From the NCBI GenBank assembly GCA_937136415.1, contig CAKZOK010000108.1, positions 1 to 47,255 on the forward strand: a stretch of 47,255 nucleotides of DNA. The letters run 5' to 3'. Below, piece by piece: positions 25,305 through 33,374 of this stretch. This stretch comes from an uncultured Cytophagales bacterium (lineage in GTDB: Bacteria > Bacteroidota > Bacteroidia > Cytophagales > Bernardetiaceae). The position numbers were made by a program, and so were the translations under genes. How positions within the stretch are numbered: position 1 is the first letter of the stretch; the number at the start of each line of letters is the position of its first letter. A model generated the notes under the pieces. It did no database searches. It saw nothing but the letters and a program-made list of their open reading frames with translations, and was not told the DNA's origin.

Positions 25305-26837
25305 TTAAAACTGAAAATAAATAAATGGCTGAATCCCTGCTGTCTTGAATTGAAAGAGAACTAAAAGAGCAGCCACAATAATAATTGCTTTTACCACATC
25401 TGGCAACTCTGCAAAGATATTTTTTGCTCCTGTTTTTATATTTTCTGGCAACCAATGAATTACAAAACCCAAAAGCAAGACAGCATAAATAGTTTTATAT
25501 GCTGCAATCCTTTCAAAAATCCCTGCAAACTCAAACTTATAAAAAATCTGTTCTAACATTAAATTAACTGTCGCAACATCGGCAGCACGAAAATACATCC
25601 AACAAAAACAAACAAAATGAAAGGTAATAATCAACATTATCAAATTATAAACCTTTGATTTTTGCCAAGATTCTGGAATATCTACAAAAGTAAGCCAAAG
25701 TTTGTGAACAGCCAAAGCAACGCCATGAAGCGCACCCCAAATCACAAAACGCCAAGCATTTCCATGCCAAAGCCCTCCTAAAAGCATTGTTAGGAACAGG
25801 TTTACATACGTTCTTACTTTTCCTTTTCGATTTCCTCCCAACGGAATATACAAATAATCACGAAGCCACGAAGAAAGTGAAATGTGCCATCTGCGCCAAA
25901 AATCTGTAATACTGACAGATTTGTAAGGCGAATTGAAATTGATAGGCAAACGAAAACCCAAAAGCAAAGCTACACCGATGGCAATATCTGTATAACCCGA
26001 AAAATCACAATAAATCTGAATAGCATACCCATAAACAGCCATCAAGTTTTCGAAACCTGTGTATTGAAATGGCTCGGCAAAAATTCTGTCGACATAATTA
26101 GCAGAAATATAATCCGAAATAAGCATTTTCTTTATCAATCCATTGATAATCAAAAAGATAGCTTCATTATATTCTGTACTTGAAAGTTTGTATTTTTGAT
26201 AAATTTGAGGCACAAATTCGGCAGCTCTCACAATAGGGCCCGCAACAAGTTGAGGAAAAAAACTTACATAAAAACCAAAATCAATTATATTTTTGACAGG
26301 TTCTAACTGTTTTCTATAAATATCTATCGAATAACTAATAGTCTGAAAGGTATAAAAAGAAATACCAACAGGAAGGAAAATAGAAGTAGTATCAAAATAA
26401 GGTTTGCCAACAACAAGATTTAGAAAATAGGCAAAATAATCAGTTTTGGCAACATTCCAAGAAGTTCCTGAAAGCCATTCGGAGGTGGTATTCAGAGAAT
26501 CAACAAAGAAAAAAGTATATTTGAAATACGCCAAAAGAGATAAATTAATGACAACACTAAGCGTAACAAGTAACTTTCTGTGTTTTTGGTCATTACTTTT
26601 AAAAATTCCTTCTCCAATAAAATAATCTACAATCGTAGAAAAAATTAGAAGCAGAAAAAACCAACCACTTGACAAATAATAAAAATATAAACTAAAAAGT
26701 GCTAAAAATGATGTTCTGGCAATCTGTTTATCTTTGGCAAATTGGTAGATGAAAAGTACGAGCGCAAAGAAAAACCAAAACAAAACTTTGGTAAAAATAA
26801 GAGGGTCATTTTCTTTGTATAAAAAAATACTTTCCAT
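25305..26837 (-). CDS. MBOAT-family O-acyltransferase (AlgI-like)
   Basis: A polytopic membrane enzyme (510 aa, about 11-12 helices) that moves acyl groups across the membrane for O-acetylation of polysaccharides. Characteristic parts are FLPVGISFYTFQTISYSIDIYR, FFPQLVAGPIVRAAEF, YCDFSGYTDIAIGVALLLGFRLPINFNSPYKS, SITDFWRRWHISLSSWLRDYLYIPLGGNRKG and the catalytic histidine segment LLGGLWHGNAWRFVIWGALHG. The class matches AlgI/PatA-type proteins. The usual extracellular SGNH/AlgJ-like partner is not adjacent. The nearest possible pathway neighbour is the membrane glycosyltransferase downstream on the same strand, 304 bp away, which would fit decoration of an exopolysaccharide, but this is only proximity. 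Confidence 0.92.
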   Translation of the reverse strand: MESIFLYKENDPLIFTKVLFWFFFALVLFIYQFAKDKQIARTSFLALFSLYFYYLSSGWFFLLLIFSTIVDYFIGEGIFKSNDQKHRKLLVTLSVVINLSLLAYFKYTFFFVDSLNTTSEWLSGTSWNVAKTDYFAYFLNLVVGKPYFDTTSIFLPVGISFYTFQTISYSIDIYRKQLEPVKNIIDFGFYVSFFPQLVAGPIVRAAEFVPQIYQKYKLSSTEYNEAIFLIINGLIKKMLISDYISANYVDRIFAEPFQYTGFENLMAVYGYAIQIYCDFSGYTDIAIGVALLLGFRLPINFNSPYKSVSITDFWRRWHISLSSWLRDYLYIPLGGNRKGKVRTYVNLFLTMLLGGLWHGNAWRFVIWGALHGVALAVHKLWLTFVDIPESWQKSKVYNLIMLIITFHFVCFCWMYFRAADVATVNLMLEQIFYKFEFAGIFERIAAYKTIYAVLLLGFVIHWLPENIKTGAKNIFAELPDVVKAIIIVAALLVLFQFKTAGIQPFIYFQF

Positions 26838-27004
26838 AAAATGAATAAAAAAAGGCGTAAAATCTAGTTTAGATCCGAAGTTTGTAAAGCAATTTCAAAG
26901 CTACTAAAAAAAAGGATTTTATTTCAAAAAAATTTGAAATAAAATAGAATTTATCCCCTTAAAACCCTAAATAAATTTAGCAGAGTCATTAGAAATACAA
27001 AAGC

Positions 27005-27061
27005 AAAAAAAAGTAGATTCAAAAAGCTATTAAATATAAGCCATTCAAATCTACTTTTTTT
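27005..27061 (-). terminator. Terminator of the 27102 gene
   Basis: A 14-bp stem joins AAAAAAAGTAGATT (27006-27019) with AATCTACTTTTTTT (27048-27061) across a 28-nt loop. On the minus strand it ends in a run of eight T. It lies about 40 bp after the stop codon of the exported protein. Confidence 0.7.
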
Positions 27062-27101
27062 GTAAAAAACAATCACAATTAATTCTAACTAAAAGCTATT
27101 T

Positions 27102-27845
27102 TTATGATTTTATTGAAACATAGTATTCCAAAACTTGCTGTAAATCGGCTTGTTTTTTTATAGAAATTTTATTTTTCTTCATATAAGTTTTTACTTCTTT
27201 AGCTCTATCGCCTACCAAAGTATATAAATCTGATTTTTTATCAATTTCTATTGCCACTTCTTGATTTGGCAGCTTGGCAAATAACCTTGTACGAGTAATA
27301 GCCTTCGGATTTGGGCAGGTTGAGTGCATTCCAGGGTGATAAAAAGGCTCTTGAATTGTTACTTCATAGCTTTGCAAAGCATACGAATTTTCTAAAGCAA
27401 GTGTTTTCATGTACTTCAATCGCTCTTTTCCCTCTTCTTCTATTGTTGCAACTAGAAAAAATTCGCCTCCTATATTTACATGATTTACTTTGTGTTTGTG
27501 CAATGAGCGTGTTTCATTATTTTCCACAAACTCCATTGCATCACTCATAATATTATAACGAAGTTCAAAACCTTCTACGGTTGTTTCTTCATCTTTTACC
27601 AAAACATTACTCTTGACAAACTCATCTTTAAGATAAATACTGCCATCTAATTTATCAGGTGTTTTAAATTCTGTTACTCCTTGGCTAACAAGATTTCTTA
27701 ACATTAATCTATTTTGTAAATCACCCATATTTCCTCCAACTTCTGTTTTTACTCGTTGTTGAGCAAAAGACGAAAAATTAAGAAAAAAACATGATAGAAA
27801 ACATAAAGAAAGTGTTGGAATATTGAGATATAAATTATTTTTCAT
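27102..27845 (-). CDS. Hypothetical exported protein
   Basis: I do not recognise a named family with certainty. A signal peptide spans about residues 1-28 (hydrophobic core LSLCFLSCFFLNFSSFAQ). The mature protein of about 220 residues is mostly beta in the first part (GSIYLKDEFVKSNVLVKDEETTVEGFELRYN) with a block IGGEFFLVATIEEEGKERLKYMKTL, then a helical, Lys-rich C-terminus (DRAKEVKTYMKKNKISIKKQADLQQVLEYYVSIK) resembling the ending of many Bacteroidota exported proteins in which a polypeptide reports its own degree of ... no further role can be read. There is a lone CPNP in HPGMHSTCPNP. It is monocistronic with a terminator. Confidence 0.7.
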   Translation of the reverse strand: MKNNLYLNIPTLSLCFLSCFFLNFSSFAQQRVKTEVGGNMGDLQNRLMLRNLVSQGVTEFKTPDKLDGSIYLKDEFVKSNVLVKDEETTVEGFELRYNIMSDAMEFVENNETRSLHKHKVNHVNIGGEFFLVATIEEEGKERLKYMKTLALENSYALQSYEVTIQEPFYHPGMHSTCPNPKAITRTRLFAKLPNQEVAIEIDKKSDLYTLVGDRAKEVKTYMKKNKISIKKQADLQQVLEYYVSIKS

Positions 27846-28685
27846 ATTATAATTAGAATATTTTTTGGCTGGTTGGGAAAATATTTTGTTTAGACACGAC
27901 TAAGGTATAAAATTTATATTAAAAAATAAAACAACTCATTCTAAAACTATTTATTTTTTTATTTTTTCAGTAAAAAAAATATTTTTTTTACCTTTAAAAT
28001 CCTATTTTATACTTCTTTATTATTTCAAGATTTTACTTCTCATTTTTTTATTATTCAACTTTCAGCACCTATATAAAGAATATACTTTTAATTAGAGTAC
28101 TGGACATGAGTTAAAAAGTTGTTGATGTCGCTACGCTAAAACACCAACGAACGGTGTTTTTCCCTGTTCTGTGACTCACAGAACAGCAGATACATCTAGT
28201 GTCCAGTACTCTAACTTTTAATACACCAACCAATATTGGACAGAAATAGCAACAGAAAATATTTCTATTTATGAAATTTGTAGGTGTTGGTTAGGAATAC
28301 AATTTATGATTAGGAAAAAAAAATTTAGATACAAAAAGAAATAATTAGCATTATTTTTGAAAAACCTTTACTTTCTTTCTAAGGATAGTACAATTTAATG
28401 TCAGTTTTTTGTACTTTGCATTCTAATTTTTTATCAAAACACAACCTCATATAACTTTTTTAATTGGAAATTATGATTTATTTTTCAAAAACTCATTTGA
28501 TTTGATTACATTTGTTATTAAAGCTCTCTGAATTTTCATTATATAATTTAAAAAAAATAATTCTATTAAATTCCTATTACCTAAAAATTATATTACTATT
28601 TATTCAAAATTTATTTTAATTTTTTAGACTAAAAACAGAAATTGTTTTTGAAATAAAAAACTGAATTTATCTAAAAAAACTAATT
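27846..28685. other. 840-bp intergenic region containing a MITE-like element
   Basis: This is the longest gene-free stretch of the window. It holds the 121-bp inverted-repeat element at 28093-28213 with its target duplications. The remaining sequence is very AT-rich with no credible frame. A box GTACTTTGC at about 28410-28418 is one base short of the TAnnTTTG spacing and too far from bactofilin to be assigned. Confidence 0.6.
28084..28222. mobile_element. MITE-like non-autonomous element with 9-bp target duplication
   Basis: Terminal inverted repeats are perfect over 14 bp: TAGAGTACTGGACA (28093-28106) and TGTCCAGTACTCTA (28200-28213). They are bordered by an identical 9-bp direct repeat ACTTTTAAT (28084-28092 and 28214-28222), the signature of transposition. 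The 121-bp body codes for nothing and can fold: AAAACACC-AACGAAC-GGTGTTTT (28138-28160) and CTGTTCTGTGA-C-TCACAGAACAG (28164-28186). A transposase with the same ends must exist or have existed elsewhere; 9-bp duplications are made by several IS families, including IS4-like ones, and I cannot assign one. Confidence 0.9.
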
Positions 28686-29171
28686 ATGGCTATGTTCCAA
28701 TCAAAAAAACAAACAACAAGTTCTTCAGCAGAAGCAGAAGCAAATAATATTATAGGCAAAGGCACTAAAATTATAGGTGATTTATTAACACAAGGAAATA
28801 TTCGTATTGATGGCGAAATTGATGGAAATATTACTTCAAAATCTAAGGTTGCACTAGGAAGTGGTTCTAACCTAAAAGGAAATTTGGTAGCAAGCAACGC
28901 CGAAATAGAAGGCGAAGTAACAGGAAATATTTTTATCGCCGAATTGCTTATCTTGAAAGCAAATGCTGTCATCAATGGTGATGTTTTTGTTTTGCGCATG
29001 ATAACCGAACCAGGTGCAAAAATCAATGGACAATGCAAAGTAGGCGAAGCTCCAAAAGTAACCTCATTATCAAATGCAGCCTTAAATAGCTCTCCTAATT
29101 CATTAAATGGAAAAAAGAATGAACGACAAATCGGACAAAAATCAGAACGAGAATTACAAACCTCAAGATAA
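28686..29171 (+). CDS. Bactofilin (polymer-forming cytoskeletal protein)
   Basis: Bactofilins polymerise without nucleotide into filaments that position cell-wall or motility machinery. The central domain (about residues 22-120) is the expected right-handed beta helix, with repeating NIIGKGTKIIGDLLTQGNIRIDGEIDGNI, VALGSGSNLKGNLVASNAEIEGEVTGNI and LLILKANAVINGDV. Terminal tails are short, polar and Ser/Ala/Asn-rich. Length of 161 aa is typical. The 3' end overlaps the next gene (AtpZ-like), showing translational coupling. In many Bacteroidota this pair stands before the F0 ATP synthase genes; here it does not. Confidence 0.92.
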   Translation: MAMFQSKKQTTSSSAEAEANNIIGKGTKIIGDLLTQGNIRIDGEIDGNITSKSKVALGSGSNLKGNLVASNAEIEGEVTGNIFIAELLILKANAVINGDVFVLRMITEPGAKINGQCKVGEAPKVTSLSNAALNSSPNSLNGKKNERQIGQKSERELQTSR

Positions 29172-29652
29172 TCTAAATAATAATTTTGATGATAATTCGT
29201 CGGAACAATTTTCCAAATTAGAGGACAAATTTTATAAACAAATGGAAGAAGCAGAAGATAAGTTAGACAAAAAATTTGAAGAACAACTCAAAAAAAATTT
29301 TAAATCTGATACTCTTTCACAAAATCCAATGGAAAATAAAAAGCCAGAACCAACATTCAAAAATGCTTACACAGACAAATTGAATGTTGCTTCTCAAAAG
29401 CGAGAAAAAGCTCTCAAACAAGGCACAAACAAATACATCAAATATTCTAGTATTGGAATGGAGATGATAGGTTCGGTGCTTTTGGGAGGTTTTGGAGGAA
29501 ACTGGCTAGACAAAAAGTTTGAATTTAGCTTTCCTCTCTTTACCATTACTCTTATTTTACTTGGTTTGGCAGCTACATTTACGCACCTTATTATGCAACT
29601 CAATGCTGATAGGAAAGCTGAAGAAGAGCAAGCAAAAAAAGCCAAAAACTAA
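29119..29652 (+). CDS. AtpZ/AtpI-family membrane protein
   Basis: The C-terminal 80 residues carry two membrane helices (about 108-130 and 137-160): GMEMIGSVLLGGFGGNWLDKKF followed by PLFTITLILLGLAATFTHLI, matching the AtpZ/AtpI family encoded next to F0F1 ATP synthase genes and linked to c-ring assembly or Mg uptake. The N-terminal 90 residues are an unusual acidic/basic region with a probable coiled coil (QFSKLEDKFYKQMEEAEDKLDKKFEEQLKK). Start ATG at 29119 (MNDKSDK) is chosen; an ATG at 29107 adds four residues. Either start overlaps bactofilin by more than 50 bp. The last codons (A-K-K-A-K-N) form the left arm of a terminator, so no atp genes are co-transcribed. Confidence 0.82.
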   Translation: MNDKSDKNQNENYKPQDNLNNNFDDNSSEQFSKLEDKFYKQMEEAEDKLDKKFEEQLKKNFKSDTLSQNPMENKKPEPTFKNAYTDKLNVASQKREKALKQGTNKYIKYSSIGMEMIGSVLLGGFGGNWLDKKFEFSFPLFTITLILLGLAATFTHLIMQLNADRKAEEEQAKKAKN

Positions 29653-29676
29653 TCTTTTTTAGTTTTTGGCTTTTTT
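29634..29676 (+). terminator. Terminator overlapping the atpZ stop
   Basis: AAAAAAGCCAAAAACTAA (29635-29652) pairs perfectly with 29659-29676, ending in T6. The left arm is the last five sense codons and the stop of the AtpZ-like gene. Confidence 0.88.
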
Positions 29677-29798
29677 ATTTGTTTAACTGAGCATCTGTAA
29701 AGTTTCACAAGGCTGTCAATCGTTTATACAACTAAATACTTCTGTACTAAATTATTGCCAACATTATTTTGAATTACCAAATATGCACTTCTTATTTT

Positions 29799-31118
29799 CT
29801 AAGTCTTATAAAAAATCCATTTAGAAACTTCTCTATAGGTTGGTTTTTTTCCATACATCAAAATTCCTATTCTATAAATACGCCCTACAAACCAAGTTGT
29901 TCCTAAAAAAGTCAAGAATAAAATAAGCATTGACAATAATACTTCCCAAAGAGGTGGCTCAAAAGGAATCCTGACCATCATAATAATCGGTGAAGTGAGA
30001 GGAAACATTGAAGCCCAAAAAGCAATAGTTCCATCAGGGTCATTGACGACCAAACCAATAATTCCGATAGCCGTAATGAGTGGAATAGTGAGAGGAAGCA
30101 CAAACTGTTGTGTATCTGTTTGGTTGTCCACAATCGAACCAACAGCACCATACAGCGCACCATATACCAAATATCCCATTATAAAATAAAATCCAAAAGC
30201 ACTAATAATAAGAGAAAAATTGAGTGTTTGAACAGTTTCTAAAATATTTTGAACAGCTAAATCAGTTTCCAAATCTGCAGCCATTCCACCCGATTGAGCA
30301 ATGATAGCTTGCGCTTCTTCTTGTGTCATATTATTTTCCAAAGAAAAGACAGAAGAAACTACAAAAAACAAAACCAAACCAAGCACAATCCAAATCAAAA
30401 ACTGTGTAAAAGCCACGCAAGCCACACCAATAATTTTGCCTAGCATAAGCTCAAACGGCTTAACAGAAGAAATAATTACCTCTACAATTCGGTTTGTTTT
30501 TTCTTCCATTACACCACGCATTACCTGCGCTCCATATAAGAAAATAAAGAAATAAATCATCACAGCACTCAAATAAGCAACAATACTAGCGACTGTCGAA
30601 TCGGTTCGGCTTTCTTTTGAATAGAGAGGTGTGATAGTTAGTTTTACTTTGGTTTTTGCTTCTTTTATCAAAATAGGGTTCATTCCTAACTTGACCAATT
30701 TTTTCTCTTCCAATTTTTTGGCAATTCTTCTTTCTATCTTTTTTTCTAATTGAACAGAAATATTTTTATCAGCAAAAAGCAAAATTCCTTTTGTATTTTC
30801 AGAAGTAACCGTTTTGGGAATCAATAATAAAGCATCAAATTCTTTTGATTTTGCTTTCAAATTTTCCTTTGCTTCTTCAATAGAATTTTGAAGAGGATAA
30901 ACCAATTTTACATTATCAATTTCTGAAATTCTATTTAATAGATTTCCTTCATCAATTACCTGTATTACTTTTTGTCCTGTGTCCAAAGAAGTCAGCCAAG
31001 CAGGAACAACCATCAAAGCAATTACCAAAAAAGGAGCTAAAAGCGACATGACAATAAATGACTTTTTCCGAACTCTAGTCAGATATTCTCGCTGTATAAT
31101 GATTTTTATTTTGTTCAT
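29799..31118 (-). CDS. ABC-2 type permease (NatB-like)
   Basis: A membrane subunit of an ABC exporter of the NatB/ABC-2 class. An N-terminal helix (residues 20-45) in KIIIQREYLTRVRKKSFIVMSLL is followed by a 130-residue extracytoplasmic domain (about 46-175), then five C-terminal helices with MRGVMEEKTNRIVEVIISSVKPFELMLGKIIGV, the cytoplasmic coupling segment of the family. The rest matches Na+-efflux NatB or related permeases. At 439 aa it is normal. The ATPase partner (NatA), which commonly lies directly upstream, is not here: the upstream gene is a divergent peptidase with its own promoter. A -7 box is at 31186-31193. Confidence 0.88.
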   Translation of the reverse strand: MNKIKIIIQREYLTRVRKKSFIVMSLLAPFLVIALMVVPAWLTSLDTGQKVIQVIDEGNLLNRISEIDNVKLVYPLQNSIEEAKENLKAKSKEFDALLLIPKTVTSENTKGILLFADKNISVQLEKKIERRIAKKLEEKKLVKLGMNPILIKEAKTKVKLTITPLYSKESRTDSTVASIVAYLSAVMIYFFIFLYGAQVMRGVMEEKTNRIVEVIISSVKPFELMLGKIIGVACVAFTQFLIWIVLGLVLFFVVSSVFSLENNMTQEEAQAIIAQSGGMAADLETDLAVQNILETVQTLNFSLIISAFGFYFIMGYLVYGALYGAVGSIVDNQTDTQQFVLPLTIPLITAIGIIGLVVNDPDGTIAFWASMFPLTSPIIMMVRIPFEPPLWEVLLSMLILFLTFLGTTWFVGRIYRIGILMYGKKPTYREVSKWIFYKT

Positions 31119-31185
31119 ACTATTTTGTGGTGTCTTTTAAACTCTAACGATTTTTAAAATTTTGAGGGTTTATATTTCATTACAA

Positions 31186-31193
31186 CAAAGTTA
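31186..31193 (-). promoter_or_regulatory. -7 box of the ABC-2 permease
   Basis: The minus strand reads TAACTTTG, a full TAnnTTTG match. A start near 31179 gives a leader of about 61 nt. Confidence 0.5.
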
Positions 31194-31233
31194 AAAAAAA
31201 ACATCAAACATCAATTTTTTAATCCTATTATTT

Positions 31234-31241
31234 TAACTTTG
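31234..31241 (+). promoter_or_regulatory. -7 box of the M42 peptidase
   Basis: TAACTTTG is a full match to TAnnTTTG. A start near 31248 gives a 32-nt leader. Together with 31186-31193 it makes a divergent promoter pair using the identical octamer on opposite strands. Confidence 0.5.
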
Positions 31242-31279
31242 AAGGAAATTAAATTTCATTAAAAAAAATTACCAATTAA

Positions 31280-32344
31280 ATGAATATTGAAAAAATAGAT
31301 ATTGAACTATTATCTCGCCTAACCAACGCAGCAGGCGCACCAGGGTATGAAGACAAAATCCGTGAGCAAATTCAAAAAGAAATAAAAGAATATGTTGATG
31401 AAATGAGTGTTGATAATTTGGGTAATTTGATTGCCATAAAAAAAGGAATACAATCAGATACAAAAGAAAATAAAAAAGTAATGGTCGATGCCCACATGGA
31501 CGAAATCGCTTTTATGGTTACTCATATTGATGATAGAGGTTTTGTGCGTTTTCATCCACTGGGAGGCTTCGACCCAAAAACTCTGACTGCTCAACGTGTT
31601 ATTATTCACGGAAAAAAAGATATGTTAGGTGTTTTGGGAACAAAGGCAATTCACATGATGACTGCCGAAGAGCGCAAAAAAACAGCCCAACTAGATGATT
31701 ATTTTGTCGATTTAGGATTACCAAAAGAGGAGGTAGAAAAATATATTTCGATTGGAGATACTATTACAAGAGAGCGAGATTTGGTCGAAATAGGAAATAC
31801 AATTTCTACAAAATCATTAGATAATCGAATTGCCGTTTATATTTTGGTAGAAACTTTAAAAAATTTGGAAGCCACACCTTATGATGTTTATGCTGTTTTT
31901 TCTGTACAAGAAGAGGTAGGTTTGCGTGGTGCTTTGGTTGCAACAAGAAATATCAACCCTGATTTTGCTATTTGTTTGGACACCACAGTTACCAACGATA
32001 TGCCGAATGTTGCTCCTCAAAAACAAGTAACTCAATTAGGAAAAGGAACAGGAATAAAAATTATTGATTCTCAAGCCATTTGCGACCCTAGAATGGTAGA
32101 TTTTCTGAAAGCGACAGCCGATAGAGAAAGTTTGGTTTGGCAACCCGAAGTTTTGCCTGCTGGTGGAACAAATACAGCTTCTTTACAACGTGGTGGAAAT
32201 GGTGCAATTACAGGGGCAATTTCAATTCCGACTCGTTATCTTCATCAAGTAACCGAAATGGTGCATAAAGACGATGTTTTGGCAAGCACAAAATTACTTA
32301 TGGCTGCCTTAGAAACAATGGACAAATATAATTGGGATAGATAA
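31280..32344 (+). CDS. M42-family aminopeptidase
   Basis: A cytoplasmic dinuclear metal aminopeptidase that forms large hollow particles and trims peptides. The metal and catalytic residues are present in order: VMVDAHMDEIAFMV (His, Asp), KSLDNRIAVYI (bridging Asp), VQEEVGLRGA (catalytic Glu and ligand Glu), CLDTTVTND (Asp) and PTRYLHQVTEM (His). The N-terminal AAGAPGYEDKIREQI is typical. Length of 354 aa is standard. It has its own promoter and a terminator, and is followed by deoC. A second, more distant member of this family lies at 40242. Confidence 0.93.
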   Translation: MNIEKIDIELLSRLTNAAGAPGYEDKIREQIQKEIKEYVDEMSVDNLGNLIAIKKGIQSDTKENKKVMVDAHMDEIAFMVTHIDDRGFVRFHPLGGFDPKTLTAQRVIIHGKKDMLGVLGTKAIHMMTAEERKKTAQLDDYFVDLGLPKEEVEKYISIGDTITRERDLVEIGNTISTKSLDNRIAVYILVETLKNLEATPYDVYAVFSVQEEVGLRGALVATRNINPDFAICLDTTVTNDMPNVAPQKQVTQLGKGTGIKIIDSQAICDPRMVDFLKATADRESLVWQPEVLPAGGTNTASLQRGGNGAITGAISIPTRYLHQVTEMVHKDDVLASTKLLMAALETMDKYNWDR

Positions 32345-32351
32345 ATGAATG

Positions 32352-32390
32352 AAGTAGGTTAAAATTAATATTTTGACCTACTTATTTTTT
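32352..32390 (+). terminator. Terminator of the M42 peptidase
   Basis: AAGTAGGTTAAAAT (32352-32365) pairs with ATTTTGACCTACTT (32370-32383) with one G-U pair and a TAAT loop, then T6. Confidence 0.85.
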
Positions 32391-32449
32391 ATGTTTTTAT
32401 CATTTTGAAAGCTCTCTTTGATTATCAATAATTAAAAAAACAACAAAAA

Positions 32450-33151
32450 ATGAACCCAGCAAACTATATAGAACAAACCAATCTAAGACCTACTCTTGAT
32501 GGTAATGATATTGAAAAACTCATCAAAGAAACATTAAAATATAAATTTATGGGGGTCTGTGTTCCTCCTTTTTGGGTCAAGAAAGTCAAACGAGATTTGC
32601 TCAAAATAGATACAAAAGTAGTTACCGTGATTGGCTTTCCATTAGGATATAATCGAACAGAAACAAAAGTAAAAGAAGCCGAAGTTGCATTAAAAGATGG
32701 AGCTGACGAATTGGATTTGGTAATCTCAATGACAGGATTTAAGACAAATCCTTTTTGGGCAAAAGTAGAAATTACTAGGTTGGCAGAAATAGCCCATCAA
32801 GCCGAAAAAATGCTAAAAGTAATTATCGAAACAGCTTATTTGTCAGAAAAAGAAATAGTTCAAGCAGCTCTTATTTGTCAAGAAGCAGGAGCAGATTTTG
32901 TCAAAACATCAACAGGGTTCGCAAATGCAGCTTTTTTGTCCTCAAAAAATAATGACTTTTATGCAGGAGCAAAATTAGAAAACATAAAACTCATCAAAAA
33001 TACCATTTCAGAAACAGTAGGAATAAAAGCATCTGGAGGAATCAAAACCTATCAACAACTACAAGATTTGGTAAAAGCTGGCGCAGAACGCATCGGAACT
33101 TCCTCAGGAGTAGAAATAATGGAGGAATATTTTAGTCAATTACGAATATGA
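32450..33151 (+). CDS. deoC: Deoxyribose-phosphate aldolase
   Basis: DeoC cleaves 2-deoxyribose 5-phosphate to glyceraldehyde 3-phosphate and acetaldehyde in deoxynucleoside catabolism. The class I aldolase barrel shows Asp near residue 88 (DELDLVISM), the proton-relay Lys123 in MLKVIIETAYL and the Schiff-base Lys152 in GADFVKTSTGF, then GIKASGGIKT with the second active-site lysine. Length of 233 aa is normal. No other deo genes (deoA, deoB, deoD) are adjacent. Start ATG at 32450 gives the typical NYIEQTNLRPT beginning. Confidence 0.95.
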   Translation: MNPANYIEQTNLRPTLDGNDIEKLIKETLKYKFMGVCVPPFWVKKVKRDLLKIDTKVVTVIGFPLGYNRTETKVKEAEVALKDGADELDLVISMTGFKTNPFWAKVEITRLAEIAHQAEKMLKVIIETAYLSEKEIVQAALICQEAGADFVKTSTGFANAAFLSSKNNDFYAGAKLENIKLIKNTISETVGIKASGGIKTYQQLQDLVKAGAERIGTSSGVEIMEEYFSQLRI

Positions 33152-33153
33152 AA

Positions 33154-33188
33154 AAACCACTTTTGAAAATCATTTTCAAAAGTGGTTT
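33154..33188 (+). terminator. deoC terminator
   Basis: A 17-bp perfect stem joins 33154-33170 and 33172-33188 with a one-base loop. The T run after it is imperfect. It begins three bases after the deoC stop. Confidence 0.75.
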
Positions 33189-33222
33189 CTATATTTTTTC
33201 AGTAAAAATTATATTCAGAAAT

Positions 33223-33374
33223 TAACTGATTACTGTTTACTGATTATTGGTAACTGTTTTACTGGTAACTGTTTTATTGGTAACTGTTTTACTGGTAACT
33301 GATTACTGGTAACTGGTAACTGATTACTGGTAACTGATTACTGGTAACTGTTTTACTGGTAACTGATTACTGTT
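33223..33374. repeat. GGTAACTG tandem repeats overlapping the bacilliredoxin stop
   Basis: Nine copies of GGTAACT occur at 14-15 bp intervals, joined by GATTACT or GTTTTACT spacers. The array runs from just after the deoC terminator into the stop codon of the bacilliredoxin gene, which reads TTA on this strand within CTGTTTAACAG. The same family, more degenerate, lies at 14557-14627. Confidence 0.92.

Noticed and set aside
33223..33374. The regular GGTAACTG array as a CRISPR
   Set aside because: Repeats are only 7-8 bp with spacers of 7 bp of the same few words; there are no unique spacers and no cas genes.
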